Shown here in pieces: positions 49,521 through 56,910 of a stretch of DNA of 64,000 bases. The notes under the pieces were generated by a model. The model ran no database searches and was not told where the DNA came from. It saw only the letters and a program-made list of their open reading frames with translations. The first letter of the stretch is position 1, and each line of letters opens with the position of its first letter. Origin of the DNA: JAUVDZ01 sp042568205 (lineage in GTDB: Bacteria > Patescibacteriota > Gracilibacteria > UBA1369 > PNNO01); contig JBHPJE010000002.1 in assembly GCA_042568205.1 (NCBI GenBank), positions 1 to 64,000 of the forward strand, given 5' to 3'. Made by a program: the position numbers and the translations under genes.

Positions 49521-50681
49521 ATGAACGAACTCATTTTCCAATTAAGTTTAGTTATTATTGTTACAGCGGTCCTGAGTATTATTCTTGAACTTAGTAAACA
49601 GCCAATTTTGATTGCGTTCATATTTAGTGGCTTAATCATGGGGCCGCAGGGCTTTGGGCTTATCGAGAATAATCTGTTTTTTGAGGCGATTGGACAGGTT
49701 GGAATTATTTTGCTTCTGTATTTGATTGGACTTGAACTTAAGACGAAAATTCTTGGTGGGACTTTTGGAAAAGGTTCCCTTATCACGCTTGCTGCGTCAT
49801 CCATAATATTTTTAGTTGGTCTTGGGATTGGATTTATGACGGGCCTTGGAATGACTGAGATGGTTTATCTGGCTGTTGCTTTGATCTTTAGTTCTACGGT
49901 TGTTGTGATGAAACTTTTAAATGATTTAAAGGACAAAAATACATATGTTAGACAATATTGTATCGCAGCTTTGATTACCCAGGATATTCTCGCCATCTTT
50001 ATATTGTTGTTTATTTCGAGTTCACGAGAGCTTGGTTATTTTGGAGTTTTTCAGGCAGTTAAGTTTATTTTGCAGGGAATTTCAATTTTTGCACTTGCGT
50101 ATGTATTGCAAAGATATGTACTTAAGCCTATTGCTAAAAAGGTTTTGCACAAACCAGATTTGATGTTTTTGCTTGGACTTGCATGGTGCTTTTTATTTGC
50201 AGAATTTGCAGAATCTTTGAACTTCTCTAGAGAAATTGGGGCATTTATTGCAGGTATATCTTTGACGTTCTTGCCTGATTACAAATTAAAAATTATTGTT
50301 CAAAAATCTGAAACCATTCGAGATTTCTTCATGATATTATTCTTTTTTGTTTTGGGGGCGAATATTGAATTTCAGCATTTACAAGGATACGCACCGCTTA
50401 TAGCAATTGCTCTAATCTTTGTTGTAATTGGAAAGCCTCTTATCTTTAAACTATTTTTCAATGTATTTAAAGCTGTACCAAATGCAAGCCTCGAGGTTAG
50501 TACAAGACTTGGGCAGTTAAGTGAGTTTTCTGTAATCCTAATTTTACTCGGAACATCTCTTGGGCATATCTCGATGGATTTTGCCATGTCAATTCAGGTG
50601 ATCATGTTCCTTTCGATCATCATATCAACATACTTTGTACAGTATGTGCCGTTTTATAAGTTTAGAAAAGATGAGGATTAA
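49521..50681 (+). CDS. Cation:proton antiporter (CPA2/Kef-type)
   Basis: 386-residue membrane protein with about 12 hydrophobic segments and no C-terminal RCK/TrkA_N domain. The opening LSLVIIVTAVLSIILELSKQP and GLIMGPQGFGLIE match the KefB/CPA2 family, with FSSTVVVMKLLND in the centre and REIGAFIAGISL (the ion-binding region) later. It exchanges Na+ or K+ for H+. Lacking the regulatory domain, it is a short form. It ends overlapping the convergent next gene by 4 bases. Confidence 0.88.
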   Translation: MNELIFQLSLVIIVTAVLSIILELSKQPILIAFIFSGLIMGPQGFGLIENNLFFEAIGQVGIILLLYLIGLELKTKILGGTFGKGSLITLAASSIIFLVGLGIGFMTGLGMTEMVYLAVALIFSSTVVVMKLLNDLKDKNTYVRQYCIAALITQDILAIFILLFISSSRELGYFGVFQAVKFILQGISIFALAYVLQRYVLKPIAKKVLHKPDLMFLLGLAWCFLFAEFAESLNFSREIGAFIAGISLTFLPDYKLKIIVQKSETIRDFFMILFFFVLGANIEFQHLQGYAPLIAIALIFVVIGKPLIFKLFFNVFKAVPNASLEVSTRLGQLSEFSVILILLGTSLGHISMDFAMSIQVIMFLSIIISTYFVQYVPFYKFRKDED

Positions 50682-51052
50682 TTTACAGAATTACCTTCCG
50701 TGTCGGTTACATGAAAAACTTCTCCAATTTTTAGTGGTCCTGCTTGATTGGTCACTGTTGGATCACTTGTTAAAACAAAACTACCTTTTGGAGGTACTGA
50801 CATTCCAGGTTTTGTCTCATAATAACGTATCATATCAGGCTTTCTCGATGCGCTTTTAGGAGCTGAGCCAACAGTTGGATTAGCTGCAAGAACGTGTAGA
50901 AGTTGTTGTCTGCACTCTTCACATTCAGCGCCAACAAGTATTCTGGATTTTTTGTCAGGAGAATCATCTACTTGGTCAGCCCAAGTTTCAACAACTTCAC
51001 CTTGTTGAACGCAATCTTCATTCGTACACATTCCATCAAAAAGTTTAGCCAT
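50678..51052 (-). CDS. Small protein with cysteine pairs
   Basis: 124 residues, unrecognised. A possible zinc ribbon at the N-terminal half: MCTNEDC (two Cys) and GAECEEC (two Cys, about residues 44-47), followed by a Pro/Ser-rich segment and a small beta-rich end (VLTSDPTVTNQAGPLKIGEVFHV). No membrane segment. The arrangement suggests a metal-binding small protein, perhaps a nucleic-acid or protein adaptor; this is inference. Confidence 0.65.
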   Translation of the reverse strand: MAKLFDGMCTNEDCVQQGEVVETWADQVDDSPDKKSRILVGAECEECRQQLLHVLAANPTVGSAPKSASRKPDMIRYYETKPGMSVPPKGSFVLTSDPTVTNQAGPLKIGEVFHVTDTEGNSVN

Positions 51053-51105
51053 AATATTATTTAATTAATAATAAGAGCTAAATTTAATGTTTTGCATTTT
51101 AAATG

Positions 51106-51924
51106 TCAAGAATTTGAAGGGCAATCTTTTGGTATTGGCCGTCCTTTTAAATTTTTGAAGTATTTAAATGCGTCAGCAATATGAATACGCATTGTTTTCT
51201 TTTTAAGGATGTCTTGCAGGCCGCCTTGTGAAAGGCGAGCGTCGTTGTGTTTTGCTTGAGCTTGACCTACATAATGGACTTCATAGCCTCTTTCCCATGC
51301 TTTCCAGCAAATTTCAAGGTCGCTCATAAATAAAAAGTAGTCTTCATTGTTTGGCCCAACTTCATCCCAGCATTTTCGGGTAACCAATTGGAATGCTCCT
51401 GTTGTCCAATCTACTGCCTCGTTTTTTGCTGGATCTTTTTCCCACATTAAATAATCACGCATTCGTTCGATATTCATTTTTCGGAGTAGGGGAACTCTTT
51501 TGATAATAAGGTCGTACCACTTTGGGAAAGCCCGGTAGTTATCCTGAGTTGATCCATCAGGGTAAATTAGTCGTGGCGAAATGATTCCGACCTTTGGAAA
51601 GTTATCGAGATATCCAAGAAGCGTTCTAAAAGTATCAGGTTCGATCTCAATATCTGGATTAACCATAGCTAGAATTTTGGCATCTGTATGCTCAAAACCA
51701 AAGTTATTGCCTTGTGGAAATCCTTTATTTGGTATATCAAAAAATTTAACATTAAAACCATCGTATGATTTTGGATCTATCTTGTCATTTGCGTTATGCC
51801 CACCATTATTAACAACAACAATTTCTGTTTGCTCAGGAAGCCAGGCCTTTTTCATGGCTTCAAAATTCTTGGTAACATCGTGTGGGGTGTTGTAATGCAG
51901 GATTACAATCGCAAGGTCATTCAT
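51106..51924 (-). CDS. Family 2 glycosyltransferase
   Basis: 272 residues of GT-A fold (AIVILHYNTPHDVTKNFEAM at the N-terminus). The metal/nucleotide site is a changed DxD, MVNPDIEIEPDTF. Downstream is the typical GAFQLVTRKCWDEVGPNNEDYFLFMSDLEICWKAWERG acceptor-side motif. These rhamnosyl/galactosyl-type transferases build surface polysaccharides. It is 3 bases from the upstream glycosyltransferase gene, so both belong to one operon led by the SGNH gene. Confidence 0.92.
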   Translation of the reverse strand: MNDLAIVILHYNTPHDVTKNFEAMKKAWLPEQTEIVVVNNGGHNANDKIDPKSYDGFNVKFFDIPNKGFPQGNNFGFEHTDAKILAMVNPDIEIEPDTFRTLLGYLDNFPKVGIISPRLIYPDGSTQDNYRAFPKWYDLIIKRVPLLRKMNIERMRDYLMWEKDPAKNEAVDWTTGAFQLVTRKCWDEVGPNNEDYFLFMSDLEICWKAWERGYEVHYVGQAQAKHNDARLSQGGLQDILKKKTMRIHIADAFKYFKNLKGRPIPKDCPSNS

Positions 51925-51927
51925 AAA

Positions 51928-52872
51928 TTATTTTAAGAAAAATTTTTTCATTTCTTTAGGTCGAATCTTTCGTTCGCTTTTTCGGATCTTTATTTTAAAG
52001 GCTTTTTTAAGTTCTGCAAGTATTTTTGGATTACGGAACAAGTAATAGATTGCCTTAATTATTTCATATAAAAACGTATGGTATTTAAATGCAAATGGAT
52101 AATTTTTACTAAAATTATTCCTAAGCATTAATATGTGATTTCGATAGCTGTTTTGCGCTTCAAATAGCGATTTTTTTGATGTCTTGTTAACAGTCCGGTC
52201 GTGATATCCAAGGATATTTGGAAGAAGCTGGATATCCATTCCCAACCAACGCATACGATATGAAAGGTCAATATCCTCTTTATACATAAAATAATTTTCA
52301 TCAAAAATTTGATTACTCGAACCTAAAATTTGCGGAATGCAAGATCGACGAATAATAAAAGCTGCGCCTGAAATTCCAAACACATTATTAATAGTTGCAT
52401 CATACTGGTCTTTATCCTCTTTGCCTTGACCGCGATCCCAAAAATGATGTGCGCGATTAGCCACAATGCCCAAAGTGTCTATTTTGTTAGTTTTCTTATT
52501 GTTGGCGAAATCCCAATAATGAAGCTTAGCTGAAACCATACAGCAGTCAGGATGCGTATCTAAATGCTTAATGCATGCTGCAAAACCTTCAGGTTCAAGT
52601 AAAATATCGCTGTTTAAACAAAAATAATAATCAGTAGGCTCAGTTTTAAGAGCAAGATAATTGTGGCCGCGACCGAATCCTAAATTGCCATCAGCATGTC
52701 TAATAAAATCAACTTCCGGGTATTCAAGCTCTATAAATTTGCGAATTTCATCATTCTCAGCATTATCCAAAATTGTGATTTTTGTATTTGGAAGCTCACT
52801 CAAAATCGGCAGACTCTTTTCGAGATAATGTTTATCGTTATAGGAAATAATCCCAATAGCAGTTTTAATCAT
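51928..52872 (-). CDS. Family 2 glycosyltransferase
   Basis: 314 residues, GT-A fold (TAIGIISYNDKHYLEKSLP). The nucleotide-sugar site is FCLNSDILLEPEGF, and the catalytic region is MYKEDIDLSYRMRWLGMDIQ. The C-terminus is very basic (KKAFKIKIRKSERKIRPKEMKKFFLK), consistent with membrane association. It lies 17 bases after the SGNH gene and 3 bases before another glycosyltransferase, so together they likely make a surface glycan. Confidence 0.92.
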   Translation of the reverse strand: MIKTAIGIISYNDKHYLEKSLPILSELPNTKITILDNAENDEIRKFIELEYPEVDFIRHADGNLGFGRGHNYLALKTEPTDYYFCLNSDILLEPEGFAACIKHLDTHPDCCMVSAKLHYWDFANNKKTNKIDTLGIVANRAHHFWDRGQGKEDKDQYDATINNVFGISGAAFIIRRSCIPQILGSSNQIFDENYFMYKEDIDLSYRMRWLGMDIQLLPNILGYHDRTVNKTSKKSLFEAQNSYRNHILMLRNNFSKNYPFAFKYHTFLYEIIKAIYYLFRNPKILAELKKAFKIKIRKSERKIRPKEMKKFFLK

Positions 52873-52889
52873 GGCCCGATTATATCGGT

Positions 52890-53981
52890 TTATGCGTATT
52901 CATGCAAAGGTCTGCTGGTGCCTGTTTCAACCTCATCTCTAAGCTTTGCACCAAGGGCTATTGAACCTCTTCTATTATAATGAAGCCCGTCTTTTGAAAG
53001 CATTCTTTTTCCATGTTGCTTTGCAACTCTTATTTCTCTTCTTACGTCAACTGATTTAGTATTTGAATATTCTGATACAAGTGCATCGAATCCACGGTTT
53101 AATGCTAATAATTTATTTTTTGTTCGACGTGGTTTGCGTCTCCAATATTTACATCCATCTCCGTGCAATTTAAGTACAATAATTCGAATATTTGGATTCA
53201 CGCTCCTTGCAAAATCAATAATTCTTCGTGCTTCACGAAGAATCCATTCAGGGCTTCTATAATAAATATCATTTGCCCCTCCACCAAGTACTAAAACTTT
53301 GCTGTTTCTAAGTTTTTCCGGATATTTTTCCAACTTTCTTCTCATCCATCTTATGGACATGCCACCTCTGAAATATCTATTGTGATATTTTTTATAATAT
53401 TTGCGTCCGGCATAATTTCGTGCAACTTGTGTCAACAAAGAATCTCCAGATAAGGTTGTATCATCAGGGCTGGCTTTTTGAGCTTCTGATAATTTGGTAT
53501 CTTTTTCTTTTTTTGTACCAGCAAGGTCTGATGTTGTTGTGTTTTGTGCTAAAAGCCCTTCTTTTTTTGCAAATTCTTTGATTTCTTTTCTGGCTGTTGC
53601 CCCTCTAAATTTTTTATCATAAATTTTTAATTTCGGAATAGCTTGTAATAATGCAGCATAAGTTAGAGGCCCAAGTTTTCCATCGCAACCTCTTCCATAG
53701 TCTTTTTCTTTGAATTTACACACTCTTTTTTGAAGGCCATAAACAAAAGGCGCTAAGGATTCTTTTGCAGTTGGTGGCTTAATTCCAGCTAATTTACATG
53801 CATCAACAACAAATCGCCTTGCGGTTCGTTTTGGCGTAATTAACCTGTTTAAAAGCTTTTCAGTTACTCGATCACGCGAGGCAGCACTCCGCTCAATTTT
53901 CTTTAAAAGCGGTGTTCTTTTTAGTGGTTCTGGTTGTTGTTCCAGGTTTCCTGGCCCTTTTTTTGGTAATCCAATAACCAT
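52890..53981 (-). CDS. SGNH/GDSL-like hydrolase with peptidoglycan-binding-like domain
   Basis: 363 residues. About residues 55-130 contain a peptidoglycan-binding-domain-1-like segment (FVYGLQKRVCKFKEKDYGRGCDGKLGPLTYAALLQAI). Residues about 190-360 are an SGNH-type hydrolase: VLVLGGGANDI (block with Asn/Asp), and DGLHYNRRGSIALG (Asp-x-x-His block). A classic GDS serine motif is not evident; KYHNRYFRGGMS may stand in for it. It could be an O-acetyl-esterase or acyltransferase-like protein acting on glycans. It heads the glycosyltransferase operon with a clear promoter (54007-54035). No signal peptide is seen. Confidence 0.75.
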   Translation of the reverse strand: MVIGLPKKGPGNLEQQPEPLKRTPLLKKIERSAASRDRVTEKLLNRLITPKRTARRFVVDACKLAGIKPPTAKESLAPFVYGLQKRVCKFKEKDYGRGCDGKLGPLTYAALLQAIPKLKIYDKKFRGATARKEIKEFAKKEGLLAQNTTTSDLAGTKKEKDTKLSEAQKASPDDTTLSGDSLLTQVARNYAGRKYYKKYHNRYFRGGMSIRWMRRKLEKYPEKLRNSKVLVLGGGANDIYYRSPEWILREARRIIDFARSVNPNIRIIVLKLHGDGCKYWRRKPRRTKNKLLALNRGFDALVSEYSNTKSVDVRREIRVAKQHGKRMLSKDGLHYNRRGSIALGAKLRDEVETGTSRPLHEYA

Positions 53982-54006
53982 AAATTTACAGTCAATAAAT
54001 CACTAT

Positions 54007-54035
54007 ATAATAGCATAAATTAGCGCTTTTTTCAA
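54007..54035 (-). promoter_or_regulatory. Promoter of the SGNH-glycosyltransferase operon
   Basis: On the minus strand, TTGAAA (54030-54035), 17-base spacer and TATTAT (54007-54012), about 26 bases before the start codon at 53981. Confidence 0.75.
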
Positions 54036-54073
54036 TAGCAGATAAATGTAATGGATTGAGTCTTGACTCTTTA

Positions 54074-54079
54074 TATAAT
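54074..54079 (+). promoter_or_regulatory. Candidate -10 box for the GC-rich lipoprotein gene
   Basis: Perfect TATAAT at 54074-54079 without a convincing -35 at 16-18 bases. The predicted transcription start near 54086 gives a leader of about 77 bases that contains two competing hairpins and ends with a strong Shine-Dalgarno. Confidence 0.55.
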
Positions 54080-54085
54080 GCCCTG

Positions 54086-54123
54086 AGGCAAAAGTCTGCC
54101 TGCATTAATTCTGATGCCAGGCA
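54086..54123 (+). promoter_or_regulatory. Two mutually exclusive leader hairpins
   Basis: AGGCA (54086-54090) can pair with TGCCT (54097-54101). The same TGCCTG (54097-54102) plus CAT can instead pair with ATG and CAGGCA at 54114-54123, with one bulged C. The two folds cannot coexist, as in attenuators and riboswitches. The second is the more stable. Confidence 0.45.
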
Positions 54124-54162
54124 AATAAAATGTCTCTGTGTCATTACACAAGGAGGTACCCC

Positions 54163-54651
54163 ATGCAGAGAATCTTCATCATGGCAATGGCCATCACCAT
54201 CGTGCTCCTACCGGCTTGTACAAGTAAGAAAAAAGAGAAGTACGCCGACCTGTCCGAGGGCGGCAAGCAAATCATGACTCTTCTCGACAAAATCGAGAAG
54301 AACGACAAGCTGGCCTACAAGGCCTACAAACAGGGTCTGACAAAGCTGGAGGTCGACAACCTGAGCGTCGAGGAAATCCAGAAAACCACTAAGCAGGCCT
54401 TGGCAATGCAGAAGCGCGCCGAGGTCTACCTGGTCAAGTCGAGCAAGCTGCTAACTAAAGTCAGCCAACTCACGAGGGAAAAGAAATCCTCTCTGACCAA
54501 AAAGGACAAGCAGGCTATCGACAAACGGAAGGCCGAGATGTTCATGCTCAATAAGAAGATCGGCGCCATCAACGAGAAGTTCCCCAAGGCTGCAGAAAGG
54601 GCGGCCAAGATTCTCATCAAAAAAACGATCCAACGCATGTCCCGCAAGTGA
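54163..54651 (+). CDS. GC-rich lipoprotein gene of unknown function
   Basis: 162 residues starting at ATG 54163, 12 bases after a strong Shine-Dalgarno (AAGGAGGT). The upstream frame from 54130 lacks support. A lipoprotein signal peptide ends in VLLPACTS (Cys19), followed by a very basic, almost wholly helical body (KKKEKYADLSEGGKQIM..., ending MSRK). In 54301-54360, 32 of 60 bases are G or C, unlike the AT-rich genes around it. It has its own -10 box, leader hairpins and GC-rich terminator. A helical lipoprotein of this type could be a periplasmic spacer, but the function is unknown. Confidence 0.75.
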   Translation: MQRIFIMAMAITIVLLPACTSKKKEKYADLSEGGKQIMTLLDKIEKNDKLAYKAYKQGLTKLEVDNLSVEEIQKTTKQALAMQKRAEVYLVKSSKLLTKVSQLTREKKSSLTKKDKQAIDKRKAEMFMLNKKIGAINEKFPKAAERAAKILIKKTIQRMSRK

Positions 54652-54673
54652 TCCCTCCTTCAGACACTCCCAT

Positions 54674-54701
54674 GCCCCGGCAATCTGTCGGGGCCTCTTC
54701 T
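54674..54701 (+). terminator. GC-rich intrinsic terminator
   Basis: GCCCCGG (54674-54680) pairs with TCGGGGC (54688-54694) with one wobble around a 7-base loop, followed by CTCTTCT. It ends the GC-rich lipoprotein unit close to the convergent dxr stop. Confidence 0.75.
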
Positions 54702-55680
54702 AAAAAATCTTACTTATATAATTAAATATCTCTTTAAACTTGATCTCACCTTGTGTGAATTTTTCAACAGCTTTATTATTTGCTCTGCTGAGTTTTTTTG
54801 GATAGTCGCCACGCAAACGAAGTGCATTGTATGCGAAATCTATTGAAGGAAATTTGTCGGTATTTGGTTCGAGAAAAGTTAAAGTTTGATTTTTCAGGTC
54901 CACACGTGGAAGCGTGTTTTGTTTGACCTCAGGGTAATAAAGCGCATAAGAAATAGGTATTTTCATGTCTGGATATCCCATGTGTGCAATTGAAGTTCCA
55001 TCTTTAAAATGAACAATTCCATGGACTATACATTCTGGGTGAACCAAGACTTCAATTTGATCAGGCTCAAGATCAAACAAATATTTTGCTTCAATAATTT
55101 CAATGGCTTTATTCATTAAAGTTGCAGAATCGATTGTTATTTTCTGACCCATATCCCATTTTGGATGGCTTGTTGCCTGTTCAAGAGTGATATTTTCAAG
55201 ATCTTCATTGTATAGAGAACCGCCTGAGCAAGTAAGAGTTATTTTTTCAATATCTTTATGGTCGCGGTTTTGAAGGATTTGAAAAATTGCAGAATGTTCA
55301 GAATCAACAGGAACAAAAGTTGCATTGTGGATAAGCGGCATAATTTCTTCACCGTGCTCTACAATGATTTCTTTATTAGCAATTGCTATGTGCTTTTCAG
55401 CTTTAATTGCTGCTTTCAAAACATCAAGATGATCTGCGCTGCTACAAGCAAATAAAATAACATCAACATCAGATTGGGTAACCATATTTGTGAGCTCTTT
55501 GCTACATAAAGTCCCGCCATATTTTGGATTGAATTCTAGAATTTGTTGATCGAGTTTTTCCTGATTAGAATGAGCAGCCAAACCAACAACAGTAAAATCA
55601 CTTGGATTTTCGCGAACAACCTCAAGTGCCTGAGTCCCTATGTTTCCTGTTGAGCCTATGATGATTAAATTTTTAGGCAT
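54700..55680 (-). CDS. dxr: 1-deoxy-D-xylulose 5-phosphate reductoisomerase
   Basis: Second step of the MEP isoprenoid pathway: reduces DXP to MEP with NADPH. NADPH-binding IIGSTGNIGTQAL at the N-terminus, the metal-site FVPVDSEHSAIF, GGSLYN and HPKWDMGQKITIDSATLMNKA, all present. At 326 residues it is shorter than E. coli DXR (about 398) and ends soon after a helical segment that matches the penultimate part of the enzyme, so the C-terminal extension is missing. Downstream of ispG with an 8-base overlap. Confidence 0.93.
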   Translation of the reverse strand: MPKNLIIIGSTGNIGTQALEVVRENPSDFTVVGLAAHSNQEKLDQQILEFNPKYGGTLCSKELTNMVTQSDVDVILFACSSADHLDVLKAAIKAEKHIAIANKEIIVEHGEEIMPLIHNATFVPVDSEHSAIFQILQNRDHKDIEKITLTCSGGSLYNEDLENITLEQATSHPKWDMGQKITIDSATLMNKAIEIIEAKYLFDLEPDQIEVLVHPECIVHGIVHFKDGTSIAHMGYPDMKIPISYALYYPEVKQNTLPRVDLKNQTLTFLEPNTDKFPSIDFAYNALRLRGDYPKKLSRANNKAVEKFTQGEIKFKEIFNYISKIF

Positions 55681-56743
55681 TGTCTTCTTCGATTAATCGT
55701 ACAAGTTCGTCGAGGAGCTGATCTTCAGGGAGGACTTTATAGATTTTTCCTTTTCTGTAGAGTACTCCTTTTTGGCGGCCACCAGCAATTCCATAATCTG
55801 CTTCGCGGGCTTCCCCTGGGCCATTAACGGAGCAGCCAAGCACTGTAATTTTAACTGGTTTTTCTATGTGAAATGTTCTAGCCCGTACTTGTTCAGCGAG
55901 TTTTTTAACATCAATTTCTGTACGTGCACATGTTGGGCACGAAATAATTGTTGGTTCTTTGTCGTATAAATGTAAAGATTTTAATATTTCTTTTGCTGCA
56001 ATTACCTGATCAACTGGATCTGCTGTCATTGAAACTCTGATCGTGTCTCCAATACCATCTTGTAAAAGTGTTCCTATTCCAATTGCATTTTTAGCAACAC
56101 CAGGAATGAGCGTGCCTGCTTCAGTCATTCCAACGTGAAGTGGGTAGTCAGATTGTTCTGAAAACAGCCTGTAAGCCTTAATTGCGTCTTCTACTTCAGT
56201 TGATTTTAAAGAGATAACAAGATTTTTAAAGTCGTGAACCTCTGCGATTTTAATTGCATTCTGAGCTGACTCAACCATTGCCTGCGGACTTGGGTATCCA
56301 TATTTTTCAAGTAGCTCGTTTTCCATTGAACCGCTATTGATACCTATTCTGATAGCTTTATTTAGTTTTTTTGCAGCTTTAAGAACTTCAATAAACCTGT
56401 CTTCTCCTCCTAAATTTCCAGGATTGATTCGGATTTTATCAGCACCATATTCTAAAGATTTAATTGCAAGATTGTAATCAAAGTGTATATCTGCGACAAT
56501 AGGCATCTCAACATATTTTTTTATATTGTCAAGTGCTTTTGCTGACTCTACATCTGGTATCGCAACCCTCATAATGTCACATTTTTCCTTTTCTACTTGC
56601 TTAATTTGATCAACTGTAGACTTCCAATCAGAGGTTTTTGTTGTACACATAGACTGAATTGCCACAGGTTGACAATCTCCAATTATTAGGTTCTGGCCAA
56701 TGTTTACAGGATTTGTTCTTTTGTGATTTTTTCGACTAGTCAT
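55673..56743 (-). CDS. ispG: 4-hydroxy-3-methylbut-2-enyl-diphosphate synthase
   Basis: Penultimate MEP-pathway enzyme, a [4Fe-4S] protein that converts MEcPP to HMBPP. 356 residues from ATG 56743 (MTSRKNHKRT); a longer frame to 56842 adds hydrophobic residues that do not belong to the family. The TIM-barrel part has RINPGNLGG and DKIRINPG; the cluster cysteines lie in ISCPTCART and VLGCSVNGPGEARE. The length fits. The two MEP genes form one operon, and the remaining MEP steps must lie elsewhere. Confidence 0.95.
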   Translation of the reverse strand: MTSRKNHKRTNPVNIGQNLIIGDCQPVAIQSMCTTKTSDWKSTVDQIKQVEKEKCDIMRVAIPDVESAKALDNIKKYVEMPIVADIHFDYNLAIKSLEYGADKIRINPGNLGGEDRFIEVLKAAKKLNKAIRIGINSGSMENELLEKYGYPSPQAMVESAQNAIKIAEVHDFKNLVISLKSTEVEDAIKAYRLFSEQSDYPLHVGMTEAGTLIPGVAKNAIGIGTLLQDGIGDTIRVSMTADPVDQVIAAKEILKSLHLYDKEPTIISCPTCARTEIDVKKLAEQVRARTFHIEKPVKITVLGCSVNGPGEAREADYGIAGGRQKGVLYRKGKIYKVLPEDQLLDELVRLIEEDNA

Positions 56744-56852
56744 AGCGTAGATTTTTGGGATATTAGAGTACCACAAATATATGTTTGAAATAAAGAGAAT
56801 AAAAAGCCAGTCAACTTGCTTGAAATCAACAGAAAAACACATACAATTATGC

Positions 56853-56882
56853 TTGACAAGAGTGATAGATTTATTTTAGAAT
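56853..56882 (+). promoter_or_regulatory. Promoter of the EgtD-like fusion gene
   Basis: Perfect TTGACA (56853-56858), 18-base spacer and TAGAAT (56877-56882), giving a leader of about 22 bases before ATG 56911. Confidence 0.7.
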
Positions 56883-56910
56883 AACTACCTTTTAAATTCA
56901 GATATACGAC

